Assembly (NCBI GenBank): GCA_003697105.1
Contig: RFFQ01000146.1
Coordinates: 1 to 64,000, forward strand
Direction of reading: 5' to 3'
DNA length: 64,000 nucleotides
Source of the DNA: Gemmatimonadota bacterium
Lineage (GTDB): Bacteria; 4572-55; J002
Under the pieces are notes generated by a model. That model made no database searches. It was not told the DNA's origin and saw only the letters and a list, made by a program, of their open reading frames with translations. Below are positions 1 to 8,437 of the stretch, one piece after another (position 1 is the stretch's first letter; the number at the start of each line of letters is the position of its first letter). Both the position numbers and the translations under genes were made by a program.

Positions 1-8
1 CCTTACAT

Positions 9-133
9 ATTATTGACGTTTCGTAGGGGTGACGTAAGGTGGTTTTTTTACCCCTACCGGATGTGGTTTGGGTGTTTAGTTGCTTATTTATCTGTAAGTT
101 TCCTATTGATGGTTTTTTTACCCCATTATTGAC
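9..133. repeat. short direct repeats at the window edge
   Basis: A perfect 15-bp direct repeat, TGGTTTTTTTACCCC, occurs at 40-54 and 110-124. It is flanked by a second direct repeat, ATTATTGAC, at 9-17 and 125-133. GTAGGGGT and ACCCCTAC around the first copy could also pair as a hairpin. No gene is visible in 1-146. This may be the 3' untranslated region of the minus-strand regulator or the edge of a repeat lying outside the window. I assign no function. Confidence 0.5.
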
Positions 134-146
134 AAGGTTGCGGTCG

Positions 147-1532
147 TCAAGATTTATACTGGTCTAATGAGATATTATATTTTTTCATTTTCTGCCAAAA
201 GTTTTTTTTATCAATGCCAGCTTTACGGGCAGCGGCGGTCATGTTTCCCTTGCAAAGGGTTAGTAAATGCGAGATATAACTTCGTTCAAATTGGGAAACT
301 GCCTGTTGTTTTGCCTCCTTAAATGGAAGGGTCGCACTCGCGTCTGGATCATTGGAGAAAATCGAAATGCCGATATCTTCAGGAGAAATAACAGAAGTAC
401 GGGTAATGAGCACCGCTCGTTGGATGACATTTTCTAACTCGCGGATATTCCCGACCCACTCGCCTGCCATCAATTTTTGCATAGCTTCTGCGGAAAATTC
501 CACGACCCCTTTATTAAATTTCTGGGCGTACTTTTCAATGAAATGGCAAGAGAGTAACGGAATATCTTCCCGACGGTCACGCAATGGTGGTACATAGATG
601 TTCATCACGTTCAAACGGTAATAAAGGTCTTCCCGGAATTGTTTTTTTTCGACTTCTTCCCGCAAGTTTTTATTGGTGGCGGCAATAAATCGAACATCTA
701 CTTTAATGGGACGGCTTGACCCGACCCGGCGAATTTCGTTTTCCTGCAATGCACGGAGCAATTTCACCTGTGTGGCTTGGCTCATTTCGGTCACTTCATC
801 TAAAAAGAGGGTCCCGTGGCTAGCTTCCTCAATAATCCCCACCGAATGTCGATCCGCTCCGGTAAATGCGCCGCGCATGTGGCCAAAAAGTTCGCTCTCC
901 AATAATGATTCCGGTAAGGCACCGCAATTGATTGCAATAAATGGGTTGCCCGCACGATTACCAGAATAATGAATCGCACGGGCAACGAGTTCTTTACCCA
1001 CACCGCTCTCACCCTCGATCACAACCGGTACATCCGCATTGGCAACCGTGGCGATCTGTTTGAGAACGTTTTGAATTGCCAGACTCCGTCCGATGATCGA
1101 ATCACTCAAATTTTTATCGCGAACTTGTTTTTGCAATAAATCCACTTGATGCCGTAGCTGTTGCCGGTCAATCAACCGGTTGACACGGACGATCACATCT
1201 TTCAAATTAAACGGTTTTGTGATGTAATCATCAATTCCTTGTTGGAGTAATTCAACTGCATGATCGATTTTGCCATGAGCCGTAATCAACATGGTTGCCG
1301 TATATGGTGAAACCTGGTTTACTTGCCGGAGAATCTCATCCCCAGGGACGTTAGGTAGCATGTAATCTGAAATGACCAGATCGTACACCTCTCTGTTGAT
1401 GAGATCCATGCCTTCTTGACCATCACCTATTTGGGTGACATCATATCCGATGGATGCAAATCCCGCTTTCAGTACCCGTCCGACAGAGGCTTCATCTTCA
1501 ATGATTAAAATTTTTGCAGGTGCTATTTCCAT
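147..1532 (-). CDS. sigma-54-dependent response regulator, NtrC family
   Basis: Probable phosphorylation-controlled activator of sigma-54 RNA polymerase. Domains in order: an N-terminal receiver (about residues 7-120, phosphoacceptor Asp56 in ISDYMLP, Lys in TKPF); an AAA+ ATPase (about 148-385) with Walker A GESGVGKE and an intact GAFTGA loop for sigma-54 contact; and a C-terminal Fis-type helix-turn-helix (about 420-455). Length (461 aa) is normal for the family. The start sits downstream of AAGGAG, at a long spacing of about 14 nt. No histidine kinase is adjacent, so it is an orphan regulator here; candidate partners are the kinases at 9.3 and 56.8 kb. No clear sigma-54 promoter (GG-N10-GC type) was spotted in the nearby intergenic DNA, so its targets are unknown. 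Confidence 0.95.
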   Translation of the reverse strand: MEIAPAKILIIEDEASVGRVLKAGFASIGYDVTQIGDGQEGMDLINREVYDLVISDYMLPNVPGDEILRQVNQVSPYTATMLITAHGKIDHAVELLQQGIDDYITKPFNLKDVIVRVNRLIDRQQLRHQVDLLQKQVRDKNLSDSIIGRSLAIQNVLKQIATVANADVPVVIEGESGVGKELVARAIHYSGNRAGNPFIAINCGALPESLLESELFGHMRGAFTGADRHSVGIIEEASHGTLFLDEVTEMSQATQVKLLRALQENEIRRVGSSRPIKVDVRFIAATNKNLREEVEKKQFREDLYYRLNVMNIYVPPLRDRREDIPLLSCHFIEKYAQKFNKGVVEFSAEAMQKLMAGEWVGNIRELENVIQRAVLITRTSVISPEDIGISIFSNDPDASATLPFKEAKQQAVSQFERSYISHLLTLCKGNMTAAARKAGIDKKNFWQKMKKYNISLDQYKS

Positions 1533-1654
1533 AGTGAAATGCCTATCTCCTTACGGTGATCTATCCGTAAACTTTATCTGAAAAAACATGGCTTTGTATC
1601 GGATAATGTTGAAGCTGTGCGGCACAAACGAAGCGCGCATAGTTTGCACCCAAA

Positions 1655-2050
1655 CGAGTGCCTTGTTAGCCACAGCCATCATTAGCGCTTTTGTTCTCAT
1701 TTTCCAATGATTCGATTATTGCGATGTAATGCTTTTCTCGTGAAATTATTGCAAAACCATATAACACTACTATCGCGATGATAAAAAATATAAACAACAC
1801 CACGATAGGCAACAAAAGAACACTTGTTGTCATTAATGACGCATGGAGCGAGTTTGTTTTTAACGCCTCGGCAACATACACTGGATTTACCAAATATGGA
1901 ACTTTTATAAACATGAAAACGATCATTGAAGCTAGAAAAATAAGCATTATTACCGCCACTGAACTCCACAGAGAAATTAGATGCTTTCTCTTTCTAATAA
2001 ATTCATGATCTCGTTTATCAAGCATGTAGAAATATATTTTTATGGCTAAC
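1655..2050 (-). other. possible degenerate integron gene cassette around a small membrane ORF
   Basis: The minus-strand ORF 1666-2025 is flanked by a perfect 8-bp inverted repeat, GTTAGCCA at 1665-1672 and TGGCTAAC at 2043-2050. Read on the coding strand, GCGTTAGCC lies about 26 nt before the start codon. The stop codon is embedded in GGCTAACAAGGCACTC. Integron cassettes have this layout: a GTTRRRY core before the gene and a stop codon running into the R'' end of attC. A full attC is not demonstrable: L''/L'-like GGCAC and GTGCC arms are present, but a closing GTTRRRY does not follow. No integrase is seen. Treat as a hypothesis. Confidence 0.3.
1666..2025 (-). CDS. small two-helix membrane protein, unknown function
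   Basis: I do not recognise this 119-residue protein. It has a charged N-terminus (MLDKRDHEFIRKRKH), a hydrophobic segment at about residues 18-41, a second long one at about 67-92, and a hydrophilic acidic tail. A small inner-membrane protein with both ends on the same side is the simplest reading. The gene is visibly richer in A+T than its neighbours and has no Shine-Dalgarno sequence. The overlapping 90-residue minus-strand ORF (1697-1969) has no recognisable feature and I treat it as a shadow. The flanking half-sites and unusual composition suggest recent acquisition, possibly as an integron cassette. It may equally be a small lineage-specific orphan. Confidence 0.6.
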   Translation of the reverse strand: MLDKRDHEFIRKRKHLISLWSSVAVIMLIFLASMIVFMFIKVPYLVNPVYVAEALKTNSLHASLMTTSVLLLPIVVLFIFFIIAIVVLYGFAIISREKHYIAIIESLENENKSANDGCG

Positions 2051-2128
2051 GCAGATTTCAGTTGGGAACAAAACCTGTGAATCGGAGACTTTATATCTGG
2101 GTGGTGTCCTGTACTCTAAAGATGACAT

Positions 2129-4279
2129 TTAGAGTTCCAGACGTTTTAATTCCTTAAGGATAATTTCGGGGGTTAATATTTCCGGCAATAGGACCGGCGC
2201 TTCACCCGGTTTTCCGGTGGAAAACACATAAACGGGTACGCTATTCCGTCCGAATTTGGCAATCTCCTCACCAATGACCGGGTCTCGGGATGTCCAATCG
2301 GCTTCGAGAGTCACCACGCCCAATTCGGCGAATTTTTTCTCCACTTTAGCCGAGTGGAGCGCTACCTTTTTGTTGACTTGGCAACTGAGGCACCATTTGG
2401 CGGTAAAATCAATGAAATACGGGGTGCCCGCTGCTTTTAATTCTGCGACGCGTTCCGGAGAAAAGGGTTCCCAGACCACGCCGTGTTGGCTGGTAGCTTC
2501 CAGTGGTGCGGCTTCAACGGGGGCTTCTGCGAACTTTGTTCCACTAAACGAAAACAGAATGCCTCCCATCAGTGCCAAAATTGCGACCGTGCGGGCAATG
2601 ATCAGCGGGATCCCGTCTTCTTCACTCCAGCGTCCCCACACCCAAACTCCTAGACCGGCAGTCAATAAGCCAATCAATAAGACCGAGACCGTATTAATGC
2701 CGGTTTGGTGACCTAATGTCCAGACCAACCAGACGACTGTTGCCATTAACAAAAATCCCATAAATTGCTTTAAGGATTCCATCCAACGCCCCGGTTTGGG
2801 AACGTACTTTAACAATGCCGGGCTGGAGGTGAGTACCACATACGGAAATGCCATCCCGAGACCCAATGCTGTAAAAACCATGATCGAAATCCAAGCCGGT
2901 TGAACCAAGGCAAACCCGAGTGCCGCACCCATAAATGGTGCTGTGCAAGGGGTGGCGACAATCGTTGCTAAAATTCCGCTAAAAAATGATCCGGCAAAGC
3001 CACCTTTGTTTTGCTGGCTTGCGCCAACACCGGTTAGAGATTCCCCAATTTCAAACACTCCAAACATATTTAACCCCATTAAAAACATTAACAACGAAAG
3101 AGCAATTAAAAATGGGGGAGATTGTAGTTGAAAGCCCCAACCGAGCTGCTCTCCACCTGCCCGTAATATTAAAAGTACGCCGGCAAGCGCCCAAAAGGAG
3201 ATGAGTACCCCCAATGTGAAGACTAAACCGTGCACCCACGGGGAGGTATGAGATTCATTGGCTTGTTTGACAAAACCTAGAATTTTAAGTGATAATACAG
3301 GTAATACGCAAGGCATTAGGTTTAGAATCATGCCGCCTAGGAATGCGGAGAGGAACATCAACAAAATTTGACCGGCTGCGACGCCCGGTGTGGGGGCGGA
3401 TTGCGAGACCGTAGTCTCCGAAAACGATGATTTTAGCGGTGTATCCACATTTAGGGCTTTTTCTGAACCCGGACCTCGCCAGCCCACCGAGGAAACTAGG
3501 ACACCGCTGATTTTTTCCGGGATTTCCTCAGCGTATTCATCTAACCGAACTTTCAGATGGTACTGATTGCCGTTCTTTGTAAGATACTGTTTCGCATTAT
3601 GGTTGACCACCATTTCCTGACGGCAGAAAAATTCAACATCCGTTAATTCGGCATCAAACCACTCGGGTGGGGTAATTTGAAAAATCACGAAGGAATCGGT
3701 TTTAGCGGCTTCTACCTGCCAGTCCTTTAGTTCAAGGGGGAGCAACGTGCGAGTGTGCGCGAATGCTTCTTGCCATTTAGGGTTAATCGAAGGGGTTTCG
3801 GCGCGAACCGGTAAAGTTAAGCTTAAATCGACGGATTCTGGGATACAGATGTCCTTACATACGAGCCAATTGGCGGTAGCTTTAATTTCCACCGGGTCCT
3901 CATTCAGGGTTTCTGGCGCGGTGACCTCTGAAATGAGGAAAATTTCGCCACCGAAACCATAATTTGTGACGCCTTCCACAGAAATGCGGTGGGGATAGGG
4001 CCACTTAATTTCACCAACTTTAAATCCATCCGGTAATTTCCACTCAATTTCCGGGGGGAGTCCTGCATCGCCGGGATTTTCCCAGTAAACGTGCCACTCT
4101 TTTTGCATTTTTAAGCGGAGCGCGACCTCAAAGGTTTGTCCGGGTTGGATGGATTCTAAAGGGGTCACCAATTCGGCTTCAACATGATCGGTTTTGACGG
4201 ATTTTGCGGAAACAAGGGTGCTCCACAGAAAACTCGATGTGATTAATAGGGTAATTAGAGATAATAATCTTCGGTTCAT
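2129..4279 (-). CDS. dsbD: DsbD-family thiol:disulfide interchange protein
   Basis: Carries reducing equivalents from cytoplasmic thioredoxin across the inner membrane to periplasmic thiol proteins. Visible layout: a signal peptide (about 1-25); a periplasmic N-terminal beta domain (about 30-290) containing the pair CKDIC; a CcdA-like membrane domain of about eight helices (about 305-590) with the two conserved cysteines in LMPCVLPVL and ATPCTAPF; and a C-terminal thioredoxin-like domain with the active site WCLSC. At 716 residues it is longer than the E. coli protein but typical of the version with an enlarged N-terminal domain. It lies downstream of the Fe-S membrane protein on the same strand, 66 nt apart, so the two may be cotranscribed and share a redox theme. 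The assignment is secure; the periplasmic client is unknown. Confidence 0.93.
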   Translation of the reverse strand: MNRRLLSLITLLITSSFLWSTLVSAKSVKTDHVEAELVTPLESIQPGQTFEVALRLKMQKEWHVYWENPGDAGLPPEIEWKLPDGFKVGEIKWPYPHRISVEGVTNYGFGGEIFLISEVTAPETLNEDPVEIKATANWLVCKDICIPESVDLSLTLPVRAETPSINPKWQEAFAHTRTLLPLELKDWQVEAAKTDSFVIFQITPPEWFDAELTDVEFFCRQEMVVNHNAKQYLTKNGNQYHLKVRLDEYAEEIPEKISGVLVSSVGWRGPGSEKALNVDTPLKSSFSETTVSQSAPTPGVAAGQILLMFLSAFLGGMILNLMPCVLPVLSLKILGFVKQANESHTSPWVHGLVFTLGVLISFWALAGVLLILRAGGEQLGWGFQLQSPPFLIALSLLMFLMGLNMFGVFEIGESLTGVGASQQNKGGFAGSFFSGILATIVATPCTAPFMGAALGFALVQPAWISIMVFTALGLGMAFPYVVLTSSPALLKYVPKPGRWMESLKQFMGFLLMATVVWLVWTLGHQTGINTVSVLLIGLLTAGLGVWVWGRWSEEDGIPLIIARTVAILALMGGILFSFSGTKFAEAPVEAAPLEATSQHGVVWEPFSPERVAELKAAGTPYFIDFTAKWCLSCQVNKKVALHSAKVEKKFAELGVVTLEADWTSRDPVIGEEIAKFGRNSVPVYVFSTGKPGEAPVLLPEILTPEIILKELKRLEL

Positions 4280-4345
4280 GAGTGATAACTTTCTCGAATG
4301 ATGTTTGGTAATAATGAGTTTGCAGAGATTCCCGATGTATTTTGT

Positions 4346-6352
4346 TTATAATGATTTTTCAAGCAGTTCTACGACATCTACGGTTTGGACGGTTTCGGTC
4401 TTGTCGTGGGTGCGGATTCCATCCGTGAGCATGGTCATACAGAAGGGGCAAGCAGATGCCACGGTTTTAGCACCGGTGTCAAGGGCTTCTTTTGCTCGAT
4501 TTTCATTGATGCGGGTTCCTTCCGTTTCTTCCATCCACATGCGAGCACCCCCGGCACCACAGCAGAACCCGTTTGCTTTGGAACGTTCCATTTCGATTAT
4601 TTGGCTACCGGGGATAGCCTTCAAAATGTCACGTTGAGGCTGGTACACATTATTGTGACGCCCCAGATAACACGAATCATGATACGTGATGGTATCTGGC
4701 AGAGCTTTGCTGGGTTTGAGTTTGCCCTGTTGGATCAAATCCGCTACCAATTCCGTGTGGTGAACAACCTCATAATTTCCTCCGAACTGCGGATATTCGT
4801 TTTTCAAGGTATGGTAGCAATGCGGGCAGGCGGTGACAATCTTTTTCACCTGATAACCCTCCAGCGTCTCAATGTTCATCTGGGCTTGCATCTGGAAGAG
4901 GTACTCATTCCCCATTCGCCGAGCAGAGTCCCCGGTACAACTTTCTTCTTCGCCCAAAATACTGAAGCTAACACCCGCGTGTTGCAGCACTTTCACCAAT
5001 GATTGGGAGACCTTTTGGTTGCGGGCATCAAAAGCACCGGCACAGCCAACCCAAAATAGATATTCCACATCCGCGTTTTCCGCCATAGTGGTGACATTCA
5101 GTCCTTCTGCCCATTCGGTACGGCGGGCTTGTCCAATCCCCCACGGATCGCCTTGATTTTCGATGCCGCGCAGGGCAGTTTGTGCCTCTTCGGGGAACTC
5201 GCTCTCCATCAGCATCAAACTCTGGCGCAAGCCGATCAATTTGGGCACATGTTCAATGTAAAATGGGCAACGATTCATGCAGGCGCCGCAGGTGGTGCAA
5301 TCCCAGATTTCGGCAGGGGTGAGGGTCTCTCCCACAATCAGCGGTAAATCGATTTCCGTTGTGGAATCCTGTCCGTTGCCGTTTTTTCCCTTTTGATTTG
5401 CCAGAATGGTTTCCGATTGGTCGAGCAAATGGTTGCGCAGGTCGATAATCAATTTTTTGGGGTCTAGTGCTTTTTCGGTGGTGTAGGTGGGGCAGTATGT
5501 TCGGCAACGTCCACATTCCACGCAAGAATAGAGGTCAAGGAGTTGTTTCCAGGAATAATCGGTGATCTGGGTCACACCAAATTTTTCCGCGTCTTCATCT
5601 TCCAAATCAAGGGGCGTAATGGTCGCCGGGGATTCTAGGTTGCGGAAATACTCGTTAAAGGGGCACGCGATCAAATGAAAATGTTTGGAGTACGGAATGT
5701 AAACTAAAAAGCTAAGGATCAACACCATATGCGCCCACCAAAAGCTGTGGTATGCCAAATCATTGGCGCCGCCTACCGCGTGCAGCGTCGTCCCGATAGG
5801 TGATAAGGGATGTTCTGAGGGCTGGAATGCTACCATACCCAAATATGTTACCATTAACCCAAAGATCAAGCCGCCCACAATCAGGGATTCCGCGTGGTGA
5901 TGTTGAATTTCACCGCCAACTACCGTGGTATAGGAAAGTTCTTTGGGTTTGAAGACATAACGCCGGATAATGAGTGCAATGATGCCAATCGAGACTAGGA
6001 TGGCAAATATATCGACGAGAAAGATATAGCCAATTTCGAGTGGCTGTAAAAACCCGATGAAAAAAGTGAACCGGTCGGAGATCAAGCCGCGCCCGATTTC
6101 CGTCAGAGTAGTGAGAGAAAAGGCGACGAATCCCCAGAAGACAAACGCATGCATCAGCCCGGAAAATCGCTCTTCAATGACCCGTTTTTGCAAGAAGACG
6201 TTAATTAAGGTAACGGTCAATCGCTCGCCGGGACGATCAAAACGGTTTTCATCTGTACCGGCTTTTAGGAGGGCGATGCGCTCCCGAATTTTTCGGACAA
6301 ATAAAACGATGGCAACAACAAGGATAACCAAAAATAAGATACGGCTGATCAT
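4346..6352 (-). CDS. membrane-anchored Fe-S oxidoreductase, heterodisulfide reductase-like
   Basis: Probable electron-transfer protein linking a membrane b-type or quinone module to a CCG-type catalytic domain. The first ~240 residues hold about five to six hydrophobic helices resembling the NarI/HdrE-type gamma subunit. Two [4Fe-4S] motifs follow: CVECGRCRTYCP and CTTCGACMNRCP. The C-terminal half carries CCG (cysteine-rich) repeats, visible as ESCTGDSARR, HDSCYLGRHN and GFCCGAGG. This fusion of HdrE-, HdrC- and HdrB-like parts (668 aa) is common in bacteria, often near electron-transfer flavoprotein genes. No etfAB is present here, so the electron donor is unclear. Start ATG is preceded by GAGAGG at good spacing, and a sigma-70 promoter is visible upstream. 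The family call is firm; the substrate is unknown. Confidence 0.9.
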   Translation of the reverse strand: MISRILFLVILVVAIVLFVRKIRERIALLKAGTDENRFDRPGERLTVTLINVFLQKRVIEERFSGLMHAFVFWGFVAFSLTTLTEIGRGLISDRFTFFIGFLQPLEIGYIFLVDIFAILVSIGIIALIIRRYVFKPKELSYTTVVGGEIQHHHAESLIVGGLIFGLMVTYLGMVAFQPSEHPLSPIGTTLHAVGGANDLAYHSFWWAHMVLILSFLVYIPYSKHFHLIACPFNEYFRNLESPATITPLDLEDEDAEKFGVTQITDYSWKQLLDLYSCVECGRCRTYCPTYTTEKALDPKKLIIDLRNHLLDQSETILANQKGKNGNGQDSTTEIDLPLIVGETLTPAEIWDCTTCGACMNRCPFYIEHVPKLIGLRQSLMLMESEFPEEAQTALRGIENQGDPWGIGQARRTEWAEGLNVTTMAENADVEYLFWVGCAGAFDARNQKVSQSLVKVLQHAGVSFSILGEEESCTGDSARRMGNEYLFQMQAQMNIETLEGYQVKKIVTACPHCYHTLKNEYPQFGGNYEVVHHTELVADLIQQGKLKPSKALPDTITYHDSCYLGRHNNVYQPQRDILKAIPGSQIIEMERSKANGFCCGAGGARMWMEETEGTRINENRAKEALDTGAKTVASACPFCMTMLTDGIRTHDKTETVQTVDVVELLEKSL

Positions 6353-6405
6353 CGGGCAACCTCTCTCGGAATAATGGATATTAAGACAAGGTGTTCTGGG
6401 GGCTC

Positions 6406-6434
6406 AATATAACCGGATTGCTAGATGAGATCAA
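6406..6434 (-). promoter_or_regulatory. sigma-70-type promoter for the Fe-S oxidoreductase gene
   Basis: On the minus strand, TTGATC (6434-6429) and TATATT (6411-6406) are separated by 17 bp. The predicted start of transcription lies about 50 nt upstream of the ATG at 6352. Position and spacing are good; there is no experimental support. Confidence 0.55.
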
Positions 6435-6537
6435 GCCAAATATCGACCTCTATTTATGGAAGAGATTTGTTACCAGATAATCACAAAATCCTATATTTTC
6501 AGATATTTTTTCTTGCCAAATTTCTGCTTTTATGCTA

Positions 6538-6565
6538 TTGTGAGGTTGCCGTTTCCCGCTATACT
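6538..6565 (+). promoter_or_regulatory. sigma-70-type promoter for the rsbST-like operon
   Basis: TTGTGA (6538-6543) and TATACT (6560-6565) are separated by 16 bp, about 50 nt upstream of the STAS gene. With the minus-strand promoter at 6406-6434 this makes a divergent promoter region. The rest of 6353-6622 shows only A+T-rich sequence. Confidence 0.5.
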
Positions 6566-6622
6566 CTTCAAGTGTACACAACGAATTTGACATTATTTTT
6601 TCGGAACTGTTAAGGACGCGCT

Positions 6623-6988
6623 ATGGAACGAATCCCAATTATCAAAATCGAAGGTATGTTGGTTATTTCGGTTCAGACAGACCTGCACGACAAACTCGCA
6701 CTTCAACTTCAAGAGGATATTCTCAACCACATTCAAGATACAGGTGCACGCGGTATCCTCATTGACCTGAGTGCTATTGATATTGTGGATAGTTTTATGG
6801 GGCGAGTACTCAGTGATACGGCACATATGGCACGGATTTTAGGCGCAACTACGGTTATTGTTGGGATTCAGCCGGAAGTAGCGATTACGCTGGTGGAATT
6901 AGGACTAGATTTGCAAGGTGTTCATGTGGCACTTAATGCCGATCGCGGGATGGATTTGCTCCGGCAGTTACAACGAGAGGGGTTTTAA
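6623..6988 (+). CDS. rsbS: STAS-domain anti-sigma antagonist, RsbS-like
   Basis: Single STAS domain of 121 residues, as in RsbS, the scaffold protein of stressosomes that binds and is phosphorylated by the RsbT kinase. The conserved phosphorylatable serine is Ser57, in IVDSFMGRVL. Length and the lack of an N-terminal globin-like region make it RsbS rather than RsbR. Start ATG has AAGGA six nt upstream. It is the first gene of a tight operon with two HATPase kinases and a SpoIIE phosphatase, the classic RsbS-RsbT-RsbX order with one extra kinase. No RsbR sensor and no sigma factor are encoded here, so the signal input and the final target are not visible. Confidence 0.9.
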   Translation: MERIPIIKIEGMLVISVQTDLHDKLALQLQEDILNHIQDTGARGILIDLSAIDIVDSFMGRVLSDTAHMARILGATTVIVGIQPEVAITLVELGLDLQGVHVALNADRGMDLLRQLQREGF

Positions 6989-6990
6989 CG

Positions 6991-7398
6991 GTGTCAGTAA
7001 CCCAAACAGAAACAGTGCGCGTCACCTCCGAACCCGATATTGTGACCGCGCGGCAAAAAGCCCGCCAAGTGGCGAAACAGATTGGCTTCTCCATGGTTAA
7101 TCAGATTAAGATTGCTACGGGGGTTTCGGAGCTAGCGCGGAATATCATCAAATATGGCGGTTCCGATGGTCAAGTGGAAATCAGTGTTCGTGAAGAGAAT
7201 GGTAAAAAAGGCATTTTGATCGTCTGTTCGGATCAGGGTCCCGGCATTGAGGATATTGATCAGGCGATGCAGGACGGTTACACAACTGCCGGCGGCTTGG
7301 GGGCGGGCTTACCCGGCACAAAACGATTAATGGATGAATTCAAGGTTGAAAGTACCGTAGGGGAAGGGACAACGGTTACGTGTTGTAAGTGGTTGTGA
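6991..7398 (+). CDS. rsbT: serine/threonine kinase, RsbT-like (HATPase_c)
   Basis: GHKL-fold protein kinase expected to phosphorylate the RsbS-like STAS protein and, when released, to switch a downstream partner. Motifs: N-box VSELARNIIKYG (about residues 42-53), G1 box DQGPGIED and G2 box GLGAGLPGTKRLMD. Length (135 aa) fits RsbT. It begins at GTG 6991, two nt after the STAS stop, with GAGAGGGG eight nt upstream, so translation is probably coupled. The catalytic boxes look intact. It is more similar to the next gene in its G2 region than is usual for RsbT versus RsbW, suggesting a local duplication. Confidence 0.88.
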   Translation: MSVTQTETVRVTSEPDIVTARQKARQVAKQIGFSMVNQIKIATGVSELARNIIKYGGSDGQVEISVREENGKKGILIVCSDQGPGIEDIDQAMQDGYTTAGGLGAGLPGTKRLMDEFKVESTVGEGTTVTCCKWL

Positions 7399-7443
7399 AT
7401 AAATGCTTTGACCTCCTCTATTTGTCGGGGATGACGCATCGGC

Positions 7444-7845
7444 ATGGATGATCTTATCATCGAGATAAACGCCGATGCCGATGTGATGATTGCTCAAATT
7501 CGTGCGCGCAAATTCGCATCGGCGCTGGGGTTTTCCAAACCGGAAGCTACGGCGGTGGCAATTGTAGTTTCGGAACTCAGTCAAAATATTGTCACGTATG
7601 GTCACGGTGGACAGATCACTATTTCTTCACTTCACACATCTGGCGTTGGCTTACAGATTGTCGCTACCGATCACGGCCCGGGCATCCACAATATCGAACA
7701 AGCCTTGAAAGATGGGTTTACGACGGGTAAAAGTTTAGGCATCGGTCTGCCGGCAGTAAAACGGTTGATGGATGAATTTGAAATCAAAACAGGGCTCGAT
7801 CAGGGCACCACAATTACTGTAAAAAAATGGATCAAAACTACATAA
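7444..7845 (+). CDS. second RsbT/RsbW-type HATPase kinase
   Basis: A second GHKL serine kinase of 133 residues with an N-box (VSELSQNIVTYG), a G1 box (DHGPGI) and a G2 box (GIGLPAVKRLMDEF). The shared RLMDEF end and matching box spacing suggest duplication of the preceding gene. It could be a second RsbT-type activator or an RsbW-type anti-sigma kinase; sequence alone does not decide. The ATG at 7444 has only a weak upstream G-rich stretch. It overlaps the next gene by 19 nt in another frame. Two kinases feeding on one STAS protein is an unusual stoichiometry for this module. Confidence 0.85.
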   Translation: MDDLIIEINADADVMIAQIRARKFASALGFSKPEATAVAIVVSELSQNIVTYGHGGQITISSLHTSGVGLQIVATDHGPGIHNIEQALKDGFTTGKSLGIGLPAVKRLMDEFEIKTGLDQGTTITVKKWIKTT

Positions 7846-8411
7846 CTGTAGGGGTATCATCCCGGCCGCATCCCAAAGAGACCCTGAACGGCGACGGCTA
7901 TTTTTTTGAGTACTATCCAGACCGGTTTGTCGCGGCGGTCATTGATGGTCTAGGTCACGGTCGTGGTGCAAACCTTGCCACCACGGCGGCGCTGGAATAC
8001 CTTCAGACTCACGGAAGTGAACCCGTGACACGGTTATTAGAAGGAATGCATCAGGCGCTACGCCCCACGCGAGGGGCAGTGGTCGCCGTCATGCACTTTG
8101 ATTATCCCCAAAAACGATTGACGTTTGCCGGTATCGGCAATATTACCGTACGAACCATCTATCCAGATGGAATGAAATTTTTTTCATTGAATGGTATCAT
8201 TGGGCAAAATTTGCGAAAAGTGCGAGAAATTGTGCTACCGTGTGAAAGCCCCTTCTGTTTTGTCTTACATTCCGATGGTATCCAGAGTAAATTTGATCAT
8301 CGTGTTGTGGATACAACCCAGAATTTGGATGATGTGGCTCGGATGATTGTCGCGGAATTTTCGCGACCCAATGATGATGCAACGGTAATGATCCTGAAGG
8401 GACAACTTTAG
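7827..8411 (+). CDS. SpoIIE/PP2C-type serine phosphatase, RsbX-like
   Basis: Single-domain PP2C-fold phosphatase of 194 residues, the size of RsbX, which removes phosphate from stressosome STAS proteins and resets the switch. Metal-binding acidic motifs are visible in GDGYFFEY (about residue 25) and VIDGLGHGRG (about residue 44), and near the C-terminus in LHSDGI and NDDATVM. It has no sensor domain. Its ATG lies inside the 3' end of the upstream kinase gene without its own Shine-Dalgarno, implying translational coupling. The likely substrate is the phospho-STAS protein encoded two genes upstream. Confidence 0.87.
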   Translation: MDQNYITVGVSSRPHPKETLNGDGYFFEYYPDRFVAAVIDGLGHGRGANLATTAALEYLQTHGSEPVTRLLEGMHQALRPTRGAVVAVMHFDYPQKRLTFAGIGNITVRTIYPDGMKFFSLNGIIGQNLRKVREIVLPCESPFCFVLHSDGIQSKFDHRVVDTTQNLDDVARMIVAEFSRPNDDATVMILKGQL

Positions 8412-8437
8412 CGGATCCAACGGGATGAGGTAACACC

